Assembly: GCA_963700775.1 (NCBI GenBank)
Contig: CAVOYU010000009.1
Coordinates: forward strand, 62,001-126,000
Length of the DNA stretch: 64,000 nucleotides
Source: Thermohalobaculum sp963700775
GTDB taxonomy: Bacteria > Pseudomonadota > Alphaproteobacteria > Rhodobacterales > Rhodobacteraceae
Reading direction: 5' to 3'
In this document: piece after piece, positions 28,045-37,000 of the stretch
Numbering within the stretch: position 1 is the stretch's first letter
Layout: each line of letters begins with the position of its first letter
Notes under the pieces: model-generated
The model's database searches: none
Told to the model about the DNA's origin: nothing
Seen by the model: only the letters and a program-made list of their open reading frames with translations
Translations under genes and position numbers: made by a program

Positions 28045-28575
28045 ATGACCGTCCGGAAAACCCTCGCCGCCCTTCTCGGCGCCGCATCGCTCGGCCTGCC
28101 CGCCGCCGCGAACGGAAACCTCGGCGACCTCGAGATCGCCCATGCGGCTTACACCGCCGGCGAGATCGACATCCGCTACGCCCACCTCGCCCTTGCGCTG
28201 AGCGAAAGCGAGGCCGTGCGCGGCTTCGCCGCGACGATGATCCGCGATCACAGCGCGGTGAACGAGGCGGCGGGGAACCTGCTGCAGAAGCTGCAGGCGG
28301 TGCCCGTCGACAACAGCCTGAGCCAGGCGCTGACCACCGGCGCGGCGGCCAAGCGCGCAGAGCTCTCCGGCCTCACCGGCAAGGCCTTCGACTGCGCCTA
28401 TGCCGAGAACGAGCTCGGCTACCACGAGCTGGTCAACCAGACCGTCGCCGAGAGCTTCATCCCCGGTGTCACGGTGCCGGAATTCCGGGACCTCCTCGGC
28501 GAGGCGCTGGTCACCTTCCGCGCCCATGAGGAGCACGCCCGGCACATGGTCGAGAGCCTGGACTGCGGTTCATGA
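28045..28575 (+). CDS. DUF4142 family periplasmic protein
   Basis: 176 residues from MTVRKTLAALL with AAGGAG 9 nt upstream; signal peptide 1-22. Residues about 25-172 form the all-helical DUF4142 (ferritin-like) domain: EIAHAAYTAGEIDIRYAHLAL, AATMIRDHSAVNEAA, and EHARHMVESL. Conserved His and Glu might bind metal. Two cysteines (C130-region and C-terminal DCGS). Its TGA overlaps the cupredoxin start. Confidence 0.85.
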   Translation: MTVRKTLAALLGAASLGLPAAANGNLGDLEIAHAAYTAGEIDIRYAHLALALSESEAVRGFAATMIRDHSAVNEAAGNLLQKLQAVPVDNSLSQALTTGAAAKRAELSGLTGKAFDCAYAENELGYHELVNQTVAESFIPGVTVPEFRDLLGEALVTFRAHEEHARHMVESLDCGS

Positions 28576-28913
28576 GGCTGTGGCGGAGACGGGATGTCGG
28601 CGGCGCCCTGGCGGGCGCCGTCGTTCTGGCGGCGACGGGCGCGCGCGCCGCGGCGGTAACCCACCGCGTCACCATCCGGCGATTCCGGTTCGAGCCCGCC
28701 ACGCTTCAGGTCCGGCCCGGTGACCGGGTGCAATGGATCAACCGCGACCTCGCCCCGCACACCGCCACCGCCCTGTCCGGCACCTGGGAGACCGGCGCGC
28801 TCGGCCACGGGGCGACCGGCGAGGTCCTGTTCGAGGCGCCGGGGCGGCAGTCCTATGCCTGCGCCTTCCACCCCCACATGAAGGGCGAGGTCACGGTCGG
28901 CGCCGCCGGCTGA
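28572..28913 (+). CDS. Plastocyanin-like cupredoxin
   Basis: 113 residues with a signal peptide (1-27). The type 1 copper ligands are all visible: H63 (APHTAT), C97, H100 and M103 in YACAFHPHMKG, the C-x2-H-x2-M spacing of small plastocyanins/pseudoazurins. Likely a periplasmic electron carrier for the P460 protein encoded two genes upstream. Translationally coupled to the DUF4142 gene (ATGA). Confidence 0.9.
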   Translation: MRLWRRRDVGGALAGAVVLAATGARAAAVTHRVTIRRFRFEPATLQVRPGDRVQWINRDLAPHTATALSGTWETGALGHGATGEVLFEAPGRQSYACAFHPHMKGEVTVGAAG

Positions 28914-28931
28914 GCGCCGCTGCCCGCGCCC

Positions 28932-29651
28932 TCAGTGGCCCTCCTCCCCCGCATGGCCGAGCGCGCTGCGGTTCCAGGTCTGCGGACGCTTGAGGAAATC
29001 GTGCAGTGTCTTGCCGCGCTCGGCCCGGAACCGCTCGCCGGTCACGGCGAAGTCGCGGATGCGGTCGAGGCGGAAGGTTCGGAAGTCCTCCCGCAGCTCG
29101 CACCAGGCGGCCAGGATCCAGACCGGGCCGAAGAAGGCCAGCGACAGCGGCCGGACCGTGCGCTCGGAGCCCTGGCCCAGCACGTCGGTGTAGCGGAAGC
29201 GCACCCGGATCTGGCCGCGCACCGCCCGGCGGATCTCGGCCACGTCGAAGCCGATCGGCTCCATCCGCCAGGACGAGGGGGCGAGGAGCGCCGTGTCCGC
29301 CATGTAGCCCCTCAGCCGCTCCGGAATCACCGCCTCGATCTTGGCGATGGCGTCGGAGGCGGCGTCGGCCAGTTCGGCATCGGCCCAGGACTCGACGATC
29401 CGGGCGCCGAGCACCAGGGCCTCGATCTCCTGCTCCTTGAACATCAGGGGCGGCAGGTCGTAGCCGGCCTTCAGCACATAGCCGACCCCGGCCTCGCCCT
29501 CGATCGGCACGCCCGAGGTCATCAGGTCGCGGATGTCGCGGTAGACCGTGCGCTCCGAGACCTCCAGCGTCTCGGCGATGTCGCGGGCCCGGATCGTGGG
29601 CTTGCGGCGCATCAGCTGGATGATCTCGAACAGGCGGTCGGCGCGGCGCAA
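28932..29651 (-). CDS. YafY-type HTH/WYL-domain transcriptional regulator
   Basis: 239 residues. N-terminal HTH_11 (about 3-58, ARDIAETLEVSERTVYRDIRDL), middle WYL domain (about 135-200, with VRFRYTD and RPLSLAFFGPVWILAAWCELR in place of WYL) and a C-terminal WCX part with FRLDRI. Such regulators sense small ligands or nucleic acids. Two identical-type dyads lie just upstream of its start, before the divergent DUF1127 gene. Confidence 0.9.
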   Translation of the reverse strand: MRRADRLFEIIQLMRRKPTIRARDIAETLEVSERTVYRDIRDLMTSGVPIEGEAGVGYVLKAGYDLPPLMFKEQEIEALVLGARIVESWADAELADAASDAIAKIEAVIPERLRGYMADTALLAPSSWRMEPIGFDVAEIRRAVRGQIRVRFRYTDVLGQGSERTVRPLSLAFFGPVWILAAWCELREDFRTFRLDRIRDFAVTGERFRAERGKTLHDFLKRPQTWNRSALGHAGEEGH

Positions 29652-29712
29652 GGGGGGCCTCCGTTGGCGGCGGGGGGCGGAAGAATCCAGCGTTCCGAAC
29701 CCTAGACTAATC

Positions 29713-29738
29713 CTCCTGACAGCACGCTGTCAGGAGGG
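29713..29738. promoter_or_regulatory. Operator dyad 1 upstream of the YafY-type gene
   Basis: A perfect 26-bp inverted repeat: 12-bp arms CCTCCTGACAGC and GCTGTCAGGAGG around 2 bp. Its core CTGACA-N6-TGTCAG (29717-29734) recurs in dyad 2, 45 bp away centre to centre. Confidence 0.8.
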
Positions 29739-29760
29739 ATGGCGCGCGTGCGTCCGGCTC

Positions 29761-29780
29761 CTGACACAAGGCTGTCAGGG
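29761..29780. promoter_or_regulatory. Operator dyad 2 upstream of the DUF1127 gene
   Basis: CCTGACA and TGTCAGG arms with a 6-bp spacer; same core CTGACA-N6-TGTCAG (29762-29779) as dyad 1. The pair lies in the 208-bp divergent gap and suggests cooperative binding of one regulator, probably the YafY-type protein. Confidence 0.8.
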
Positions 29781-29859
29781 GGCCTCGCCCATATTGGTTT
29801 CAACGCGGTGGCGAGCCCGCCGCGAATGCAGACCGAAGGCAAGAAAAGGAACCCCAGCC

Positions 29860-30060
29860 ATGACCGCCACCGCAACCCGTCCCGCCGCATTCCGCCCGTT
29901 CTCGGCCGTCGCCGCCGCCTGGCGCTGGTTCGACCGCGAGCGCCGGCTGCGCGCCACCGTGTACACCCTCCACGACCTGCCCGACCGGACGCTCAGGGAC
30001 ATCGGCCTCGATCGCGGCGACATCAACGCGCGGGTGCGCGAGCGCGGCCTCGGCCGCTGA
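29860..30060 (+). CDS. DUF1127 domain small protein
   Basis: 66 residues, MTATATRPAAFRPFS at the start. The C-terminal half is the Arg-rich DUF1127 helix pair: RRLRATVYTLHDLPDRTLRDIGLDRGDI in pieces, with the invariant L-x(3)-DIG. Related small proteins in alphaproteobacteria affect RNA degradation and stress or phosphate responses. AAAGGA lies upstream of the ATG. It sits directly after the second operator dyad. Confidence 0.9.
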   Translation: MTATATRPAAFRPFSAVAAAWRWFDRERRLRATVYTLHDLPDRTLRDIGLDRGDINARVRERGLGR

Positions 30061-30070
30061 ACGACCACGC

Positions 30071-30094
30071 CCGCGGCGGCTCCGGCCGCCGCGG
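30071..30094. terminator. GC hairpin between convergent genes
   Basis: A perfect 10-bp stem CCGCGGCGGC/GCCGCCGCGG with loop TCCG in the 36-bp gap between the stops of the DUF1127 gene and sbmA. No T tract, so its role as a terminator is unsure. Confidence 0.45.
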
Positions 30095-30096
30095 CG

Positions 30097-31368
30097 CTAT
30101 CCCGCCTCCTCGACCCCGCCCCGCGCCAGGAAGCGCTGGTCGATCTCGGGCAACGGCTCGCCGCCGATCTGCGCCTCGAAGGCGCGCAGCCGCTTGTGGA
30201 CCGAGAGCAGCTCGATGATCGTGTACCAGGAGTTGACCAGATACTGGAACGAGTTGCTGACCTGCCCGAAGGCCGTGAGGATCTGCTGCAGGATGCCGAA
30301 GGTGATGGCGCCGGCGACGATGGTGGGGATCAGGATCAGGTAGGCGAAGATGTTGTCGGCCTGGATGTAGAGCCCGCGGAAGACATTGAAGTAGGCGTAG
30401 TGGAAGTAGAGCCGGAAGTAGTTCCGGCGCACATTGGCGAAGAGCTCGGCGACGGTCGGCGGGTCGGCCCGCTCGGCATTGTCCTCGCCATAGACCAGCT
30501 CCTTGCGGTAGGCGGCCTCGACCCGCTGGTTGCGGAACTGCAACCCCGGCAGCTTGATCCCCGCGACCGCCAGCAGGACCGTGCCGAAGATCGACCAGAA
30601 GATCGCGGCGAGAAGCAGCGGCTGCGGAATCTTCCCCACCAGCGGCAGCTCGGTGACATAGCTCGACAGCGCCGCCAGAACCGGCAGGAACGCGAACAGG
30701 GTCATCAGCGAGTCGACGACCGAGATGCCCAGGTCCTCGGTGATCTGGGCGAAGCGCATGGTGTCCTCCTGAACGCGCTGCGAGGCGCCCTCGATCCGCC
30801 TGACGTCGGGCCAGCGCGACATGTAGTAGTCGTTCATCGCGGTCCGCCAGCGGAACACCCAGTGGCTGGTGAAGAAACGGGTCGCGACATAGACCACCAT
30901 CCAGACCAGCGCGATCTGGGCGAAGATCAGGATCAGCCGGTACAGATCGGCGGCGGCGACGGCGCCTTCTCCGGTGTTGCTGCCGGACAGCGCCTTCTGG
31001 ACCGAGTCGAAGAACGGCCGGCGCCAGTTGTTGATCGCCACCGAAACCTGCACCGAGTAGTAGGTCGAGAAGATGATCAGCGCCGCGCCCGCGATCGACC
31101 ACCATTGGTAGGGATGGGGGCTGAGGATCCTCCATGCGCCGAAGAAGAGCGCGACGGCGACGAAGCAGTAGAGGTAGAAGAAAAGGAACTCGTCGGTAAC
31201 GAAATATCCCAGCCCAATGATCGGCTCCGCATCGGCGGGGGCCGGCGGGAGGCCGAACCATGCGCCGAGCCCGGCGCCGCCGAGATACCAGCCCGCCGTG
31301 ACGAGCGTGGTCCAGATGATTGCCGAGAGGAAGAACAGCCGCGGCCGCGGGAAGAACGAGACGAACAC
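30097..31368 (-). CDS. sbmA: SbmA/BacA-like peptide antibiotic transporter
   Basis: 423 residues from a GTG start (reads MFVSFFPRPRLFFLSA), with AAAGGA just upstream; the frame extends 19 codons further. It is close to E. coli SbmA along its length: FRWRTAMNDYYMSRW, IEGASQRVQEDTMRFA, PLVGKIPQPL, GIKLPGLQFRNQRVEAAYR, KELVYGEDNA, FRLYFHYAYFN and FQYLVNSWYTI. SbmA/BacA proteins are proton-driven inner-membrane importers of peptides such as microcins and bleomycin; they lack the ATPase domain of BclA, as here. Confidence 0.95.
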   Translation of the reverse strand: MFVSFFPRPRLFFLSAIIWTTLVTAGWYLGGAGLGAWFGLPPAPADAEPIIGLGYFVTDEFLFFYLYCFVAVALFFGAWRILSPHPYQWWSIAGAALIIFSTYYSVQVSVAINNWRRPFFDSVQKALSGSNTGEGAVAAADLYRLILIFAQIALVWMVVYVATRFFTSHWVFRWRTAMNDYYMSRWPDVRRIEGASQRVQEDTMRFAQITEDLGISVVDSLMTLFAFLPVLAALSSYVTELPLVGKIPQPLLLAAIFWSIFGTVLLAVAGIKLPGLQFRNQRVEAAYRKELVYGEDNAERADPPTVAELFANVRRNYFRLYFHYAYFNVFRGLYIQADNIFAYLILIPTIVAGAITFGILQQILTAFGQVSNSFQYLVNSWYTIIELLSVHKRLRAFEAQIGGEPLPEIDQRFLARGGVEEAG

Positions 31369-31567
31369 GGGAAAGTCCTTTTCTGGCGCAGTCGGTCCGG
31401 GCCGGCACCTGCGGCCGCCCGGCACAGCAATTCACCAAAACCGCGGCAAATGGAACGGCCAAGCCGGCGGATGACGGATTTTTCATCGCCGGAGGGGCGG
31501 GGGCGAGCGTGCCGTCCGGCCGGGGCATCCGCTCCCCCGCTGGACCCGCCACCCCGAATCGGGATAA

Positions 31568-31582
31568 GAACAAAACACGAAC
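31568..31582 (+). promoter_or_regulatory. LexA (SOS) box upstream of imuA
   Basis: GAAC-N7-GAAC, a perfect alphaproteobacterial LexA site (GTTC-N7-GTTC on the other strand), 21 bp before the imuA start. Confidence 0.88.
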
Positions 31583-31603
31583 ACTCTGTTTCGGAGCCCG
31601 CCC

Positions 31604-32179
31604 ATGGCCCTTTTCCCGCCTCTCCCCGGCCAGCCCGATCTGGCGCTGCTCCGCGCCGGCCGGGTGCACGAGGCCACCGGCCCCGCCCGGCGGGCCTTCG
31701 CCGCGGCGCTGGCCGGGCGGCTGGCCGGACCGGTGCTCTGGGTGCAGGAGGCGCGCGAGGCGGGCATGCTCTGCCCGCAGGGGCTGCTGCCCTTCCTGGA
31801 TCCCTCGCGGCTGATCCTCGCCCGTCCGGCCGGGGCCCGCGCCGCGCTGCAGGTGGCCGAGGAAGCATTGCGCTCGGGCGCCGCGCCGCTGGTGGTGGCC
31901 GAGCTGGCCGAGGCCCCGGACCTCACCGCCAGCCGCCGGCTGCAGCTCGCCGCCGGCACCGGGCATGGCCGCGGCCTCTGCCTGCTGCCCGAGGGCCGTT
32001 CCCGCGCCAACGCCGCCGAGACCCGCTGGCGCTGCACCCCCCTGCCGGGCCGCGGCGCCCGCCAGTTCTGGGAGCTGATCAAGAACAAGCGTGGCCCGCT
32101 CGGCTGCTGGGTGGTCGGCGGACCGGAGACTGGCGGACCGGCGCCCCCCGCGCGGCGATGCGCCGCCGCCCCGGCATGA
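31604..32179 (+). CDS. imuA: ImuA, SOS mutasome accessory protein
   Basis: 191 residues. A short RecA/SulA-like fold with PVLWVQEAREAGMLCPQGLLPFL and APLVVAELAEAPDLTASRRLQLAA, typical of alphaproteobacterial ImuA. C-terminal FWELIKNKRGPLGCWVV. ImuA acts with ImuB and DnaE2 in error-prone translesion synthesis. It has a LexA box upstream and is followed by imuB after 16 bp. Confidence 0.88.
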   Translation: MALFPPLPGQPDLALLRAGRVHEATGPARRAFAAALAGRLAGPVLWVQEAREAGMLCPQGLLPFLDPSRLILARPAGARAALQVAEEALRSGAAPLVVAELAEAPDLTASRRLQLAAGTGHGRGLCLLPEGRSRANAAETRWRCTPLPGRGARQFWELIKNKRGPLGCWVVGGPETGGPAPPARRCAAAPA

Positions 32180-32195
32180 CGCCCCGGCGCGCGCC

Positions 32196-34010
32196 ATGGC
32201 CCCCCGCCGCATCCTCGCCGCCGCGCTGCCCCATCTCGCCGCCGAGGCGCGGCTCAGGCGCGACGGCCAGGCGGGCTTCCCCCGCCCCTTCGCCCTCGCC
32301 GGCCCCGAGGGCGGCGCGCTCCGCCTCGCCTCGGTCAACCCGGCCGCCGCCGCGGCCGGGCTCGCGCCGGGCCAGGGGCTGGCGGATGCCCGCGCCATCT
32401 GCCCCGGCCTGGTCACCCGCCCGGCCGAGCCCGAGCGCCTCGCCGCCTTCCGCCGGGCGCTGGCCCGCTGGGCCGGGCGCTTCTCGCCGCTGGCCGCCAT
32501 GGAGGAGGAGACGCTGGTGCTGGACGCGACCGGGGCGGCGCATCTCTTCGGCGGCGAGGCGGCGATGGCCGTGGCGGTGGAGGCCGGCCTCGCCGAGCAC
32601 GGCCTGACCGCCCGCGCCGCCATGGCCGACACAAGGGGCGCCGCCTGGGCGCTGGCGTGGTTCGGAGGTCACAAGGCTCCCGGGCGGGAGGAGGCACGCG
32701 CCCAGGCGCCGGCCCCCCTCATCGCGCCGCGCGGCCGCACCCGCGCCGCCATCGGCGCCCTCCCCGTCGCCGCGCTCAGGCTCGAGCCGGAGGCCGCCGC
32801 CGGCCTCGCCGCCCTCGGGCTGACCACCATCGAGGATGCCGCCCGCATCCCCCGCGGCGCGCTGGCCCGGCGCTTCGGCCTCGCGGCGATGAAGCGGCTC
32901 GACCAGGCGCTGGGGGCCGAGCCCGAGCCGGTCTCCCCGGACCGGCCGGCCCCGGTCTTCGCCGTGCGCCTGACCCTGCCCGAGCCGGTCGGCCATGTGG
33001 ACGACGTGACCGCCGGGCTTGAGCGGCTGCTGGAACGGCTCTGCCAGGCGCTGGAGCGCGAGCAGATGGGCGCGCGCGCGCTGCGGCTGACCGCGCGCCG
33101 GGTCGACCGGGCCGACGCCCATGCGGCGATCGCGCTCGCCCGCCCCGGCCGCGACCCGGCGCGGATCCGCGAGCTCTTCGCCCGCAAGGTGGCCGGGATG
33201 GAGGCCGGCTACGGCATCGACGCGCTGAGGCTGGAGGCGACCGCGGTCGAGCCGCTGAAGCCCGCGCAGCCCCGCCGCGCCTCCGGCCCCGCCCGCGACG
33301 CCGAGAAGCTGGCCGACCTGCTGTCGAACCTCGGCAACCGGATCGGCTTCGAGAGCCTGATCCGCTTGCTGCCGGCCGAGAGCCACATCCCCGAGCGCGC
33401 CTTCACGCTCGCCGCCGCCGCCTGGGCGGAGCCCGAGCCCTTCGCGGCCGGCGGCCCGGCGCGGCCGCTGACGCTGTTCCCGCCGGAGCGGGTGGAGGTC
33501 GCCGCCGTCGACGTGCCGCGGGGCGGCGGAGGCGGCGATCCGGAACAGGCGCCGGCGCCCCCTCTCCCTGCCCTCCCCCCCGAGGGGGGAGGGGACGTGG
33601 CGGCGCGGTCAGCGCGTCATCCGGGGCAGTTCGCGTCCGCCGGGGCGGGCGCCTCCCTCCCCCCTCGGGGGGAGGGATGGGGAGAGGGGGTGGCGTCTCC
33701 ACGGCCACCGAGCGCCCGCCGAAGGGCGACCGGGCCGGCCTACCGCCCCTCTCCTTCCGCTGGCGCGGCCGCTGGTTTACGCTCGCCGGGGCGGAGGGTC
33801 CCGAGCGCCTCGCCCCGGAATGGTGGTGGGACGACCCCGCCTGGCGCAGCGGCGCCCGCGACTACTGGCGGGTGGAGACGGCGGAGGGCCCGCGCCTCTG
33901 GCTGTTCCGAACCCCCGAGGCGCCCCGCGGGTTGTCCGGATCCGGATGGTGGGTGCATGGCGAATTCGCCTGAGGGGCAGCCTTGCCAGCCGGAGGATAA
34001 GAGAACATAA
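32196..34010 (+). CDS. imuB: ImuB (inactive Y-family polymerase-like), C-terminus out of frame
   Basis: Start MAPRRILAAALPHLAAEARL at 32196. Y-family fold without the catalytic acidic residues, as known for ImuB, with a helix-hairpin-helix part (ALGLTTIEDAARI) and little-finger region to about residue 440. The open frame gives 604 residues, but the last part is unlike ImuB. The conserved C-terminus (LPPLSFRWRGRWFTLAGAEG ... GWWVHGEFA) is in another frame and ends at 33973. The change of frame falls at or next to a paired palindromic element (33558-33690). So the gene is either damaged or misread there. ImuB bridges ImuA, DnaE2 and the beta clamp. Confidence 0.82.
   Translation: MAPRRILAAALPHLAAEARLRRDGQAGFPRPFALAGPEGGALRLASVNPAAAAAGLAPGQGLADARAICPGLVTRPAEPERLAAFRRALARWAGRFSPLAAMEEETLVLDATGAAHLFGGEAAMAVAVEAGLAEHGLTARAAMADTRGAAWALAWFGGHKAPGREEARAQAPAPLIAPRGRTRAAIGALPVAALRLEPEAAAGLAALGLTTIEDAARIPRGALARRFGLAAMKRLDQALGAEPEPVSPDRPAPVFAVRLTLPEPVGHVDDVTAGLERLLERLCQALEREQMGARALRLTARRVDRADAHAAIALARPGRDPARIRELFARKVAGMEAGYGIDALRLEATAVEPLKPAQPRRASGPARDAEKLADLLSNLGNRIGFESLIRLLPAESHIPERAFTLAAAAWAEPEPFAAGGPARPLTLFPPERVEVAAVDVPRGGGGGDPEQAPAPPLPALPPEGGGDVAARSARHPGQFASAGAGASLPPRGEGWGEGVASPRPPSARRRATGPAYRPSPSAGAAAGLRSPGRRVPSASPRNGGGTTPPGAAAPATTGGWRRRRARASGCSEPPRRPAGCPDPDGGCMANSPEGQPCQPEDKRT
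33558..33690. repeat. Paired GC-rich palindromic element inside imuB
   Basis: Two inverted modules of about 37-39 bp (33558-33594 and 33652-33690) flank a spacer of 57 bp. The right module matches the unit at 21797-21835 almost base for base (CTCGGGGGGAGGGATGGGG core). The left one is the reverse complement type. Confidence 0.85.
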
Positions 34011-34017
34011 CAGGAAC
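34003..34017 (+). promoter_or_regulatory. LexA (SOS) box abutting the dnaE2 start codon
   Basis: GAAC-N7-GAAC, directly followed by ATG at 34018. It would give dnaE2 its own SOS control in addition to the imuA promoter. Confidence 0.8.
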
Positions 34018-37000
34018 ATGCCCTATGCCGAGCTCGCCACCACCACCAATTTCACCTTCCTGACCGGGGCCTCGCACCCGGAGGAGATGGTGGAGCGCGC
34101 GGCCGGGCTGGGCCTCGCCGCCATCGCCATCACCGACCGCAACACGCTGGCCGGGGTGGTGCGCGCCCATGTGCGGCTGCGCGAGCTGAAACGCGAGGCG
34201 ACGCGGATCAAGCCGCGCAACATCACCGGCGCCGATGTGCGGGAGCGCGCCAAGATCCGCAGCCAGACCCGCACCGACCCCTCCTCGCGGCTCTCGGAGG
34301 AGGAGCTCCGCGCCCGGTTCAGCCAGGCCGAGCCGGTGCCCCCCGCCGACGAGCCGGCAAGCTACGCCGCGCTGCCGAAGCTGATCGTCGGTGCCCGCCT
34401 CACCTTCACCGACACGCCCCTCGAGGTGATCGCGCTGGCCCCCGACCGCCGGGCCTATGCCCGGCTCTGCCGGCTGCTGACGACAGGCAAGCGGCGGGCC
34501 GGGAAGGGGGAGTGCGCCCTCGCGCTGGAGGATCTCTGCGCGCTGGAGCCGGGGCTGATCCTGCTCGCCTGCCCGCCGGACCCGCTGGCCGGTCTCGCGG
34601 ACCCGCACCCCCTCCCGTCCTCCCCCCGGCGGGGGGAGGGGAAGCGCGTGGCGGCCGCGGCGCCGCATTGCGAGGACGGCGCGCATGGCTCCCCCCTCCC
34701 CCCTTGTGGGGGAGGGATGGGGAGGGGGGTGCCACAGGCGCCCGCGTCGCAGGGCGGCGCGCGCGCGGTGCTGCCGCATCTGCGGCGGCTGACGCGCCGC
34801 TTCGGAGCGGATGTCTCCCTCGCCCTCGCGCCCCGCTATGACGGCCGCGACCCGGAGCGCTTCGCGGCGCTGGCGGCGCTGGGGGCAGCCGCCGGCATTC
34901 CCCTCGTCGCCACCGGGGACGCGCTGATGCACCGGGCGAACCGGCGGCGGCTGGCCGACATCCTGACCTGCATCCGCACCCGGCGCACCATCGAGACGCT
35001 GGGCCGTCTCGCCCAGCCGAACGCCGAGCGGCGCCTGCGCGCGCCGGCCGAGATGGCGCGGATCTTCGGCCGGTACCCCGAGGCTGTCGCCCGCACCCTG
35101 GAGATCGCCGGGCGCTGCCAATTCTCCCTCGACGAGCTGGCCTACGAGTACCCCGACGAGGGCAACGGCGAGGTCCCGCAGGCGCGCCTCGCACGCCTCG
35201 CCCGCGAAGGGCTGCACTGGCGCTACCCGGAGGGCGTGCCGGAGAAGGCGCAGAACCTCGTCGCCCGAGAGCTGGCGCTGATCGGCAAGCTCAACTACGC
35301 GCCCTACTTCCTCACCGTCCACGACATCGTCGCCTTCGCGCGGAGCCGGGGCATCCTGGCCCAGGGTCGGGGCTCGGCGGCCAACTCCGCCGTCTGCTAC
35401 GCCCTCGGCATCACCGAGATCGACCCGGACACCATCTCGATGGTGTTCGAGCGCTTCGTCTCCGAGGCCCGCGACGAGCCCCCGGATATCGATGTCGACT
35501 TCGAGCACGAGCGCCGCGAGGAGGTGATCCAGCACATCTACGAACGCTACGGCCGCCACCGGGCCGGGCTGACCGCGACCGTGATCCACTTCCGGAGCCG
35601 CGCCGCGCTCCGCGAGGTCGGCCGCGCCATGGGCCTGAGCGAGGACGTCACCGCGGCGCTGCGCGCGGCCAGGTCTGGGGCTGGGGCCGCGAGGCGATCC
35701 CGCCGGAGCGGCTGCGCGAGGTCGGGCTCGACCCCGCCGACCGGCGGCTGATCCAGTGCCATGCAGCTGGTCGAGCAGATCATCGGCTTCCCGCGCCACC
35801 TCTCGCAGCATGTGGGCGGCTTCGTCATCACCGCGGGCCGCCTCGACGAGCTGGTGCCGATCGAGAACGCGGCGATGGAGGACCGCACCGTCATCGAGTG
35901 GGACAAGGACGACATCGACGCGCTGGGGATCCTGAAGGTCGACGTGCTCGGCCTCGGCATGCTGACCTGCCTGCGCAAGGCCTTCGACCTGATCGCCGCG
36001 CACACCGGCACCCGCTACACCCTCGCCACCCTGCCGTCCGAGGACGCGGCCACCTACGACATGCTCTGCCAGGCGGACAGCCTCGGCGTCTTCCAGGTCG
36101 AGAGCCGGGCCCAGATGAACTTCCTGCCGCGGATGCGGCCCCGGAACTTCTATGACCTGGTGATCGAGGTCGCGATCATCCGCCCCGGCCCGATCCAGGG
36201 CGACATGGTGCATCCCTTCATCCGCCGCCGGCAGGGGCTGGAGCAGGTCGAATTCCCCTCGGACGAGCTCCGCGAGGTGCTGGGCCGCACCTTGGGCGTG
36301 CCGCTGTTCCAGGAGCAGGCGATGCGGATCGCCATCGTCGCCGCCGGCTTCACCGCCGAGGAGGCCGACCGGCTGAGGCGGTCATTGGCCACCTTCCGCA
36401 AGACCGGCACGATCTCGAGCTTCCGCGAGCGCTTCATCGAGGGGATGGCCTCGCGCGGCTACGACCGCGCCTTCGCCGAGCGCTGCTTCGGCCAGATCGA
36501 GGGCTTCGGCGAGTACGGCTTTCCGGAGAGCCACGCGGCGAGCTTCGCGCTGCTGGTCTACGCCTCGGCCTGGCTGAAGCGCCACCACCCGGCGGCCTTC
36601 GCCTGCGCGCTGCTGAACTCGCAGCCGATGGGCTTCTACGCCCCGGCCCAGATCGTCCGCGACGCCCGCGAGCACGGGGTCGAGGTCAGGCCGGTCTGCG
36701 TCAACCGCTCGTACTGGGACTGCACGCTGGAGCCCTCGGCGCAGGGGGGATTGGCGCTCCGGCTGGGGTTCCGGCAGGTCAAGGGGCTGAAGGAGGAGGA
36801 CGGCCAGTGGATCTCGGCCGCGCGGGGCAACGGCTACCCGGACATCGAGGCGCTGTGGCGCCGGGCCGGGATCGGCCGGGCCGCGGTCACCAGGCTGGCG
36901 AACGCGGACGCCTTCGCGCCCTCGGGCATTGCCCGGCGAGAAGCGCTGTGGGAGGCCCGGGCGCTGACCGGCGACGCGCCGCTGCCGCTGTTCCCCGAGG

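Noticed and set aside
30023..32632. Long minus-strand frame of 869 codons spanning sbmA and imuA
   Set aside because: It reads partly in the sbmA region in the wrong frame and partly antisense to imuA/imuB; low-complexity Arg/Ala/Gly content typical of GC-rich shadows.
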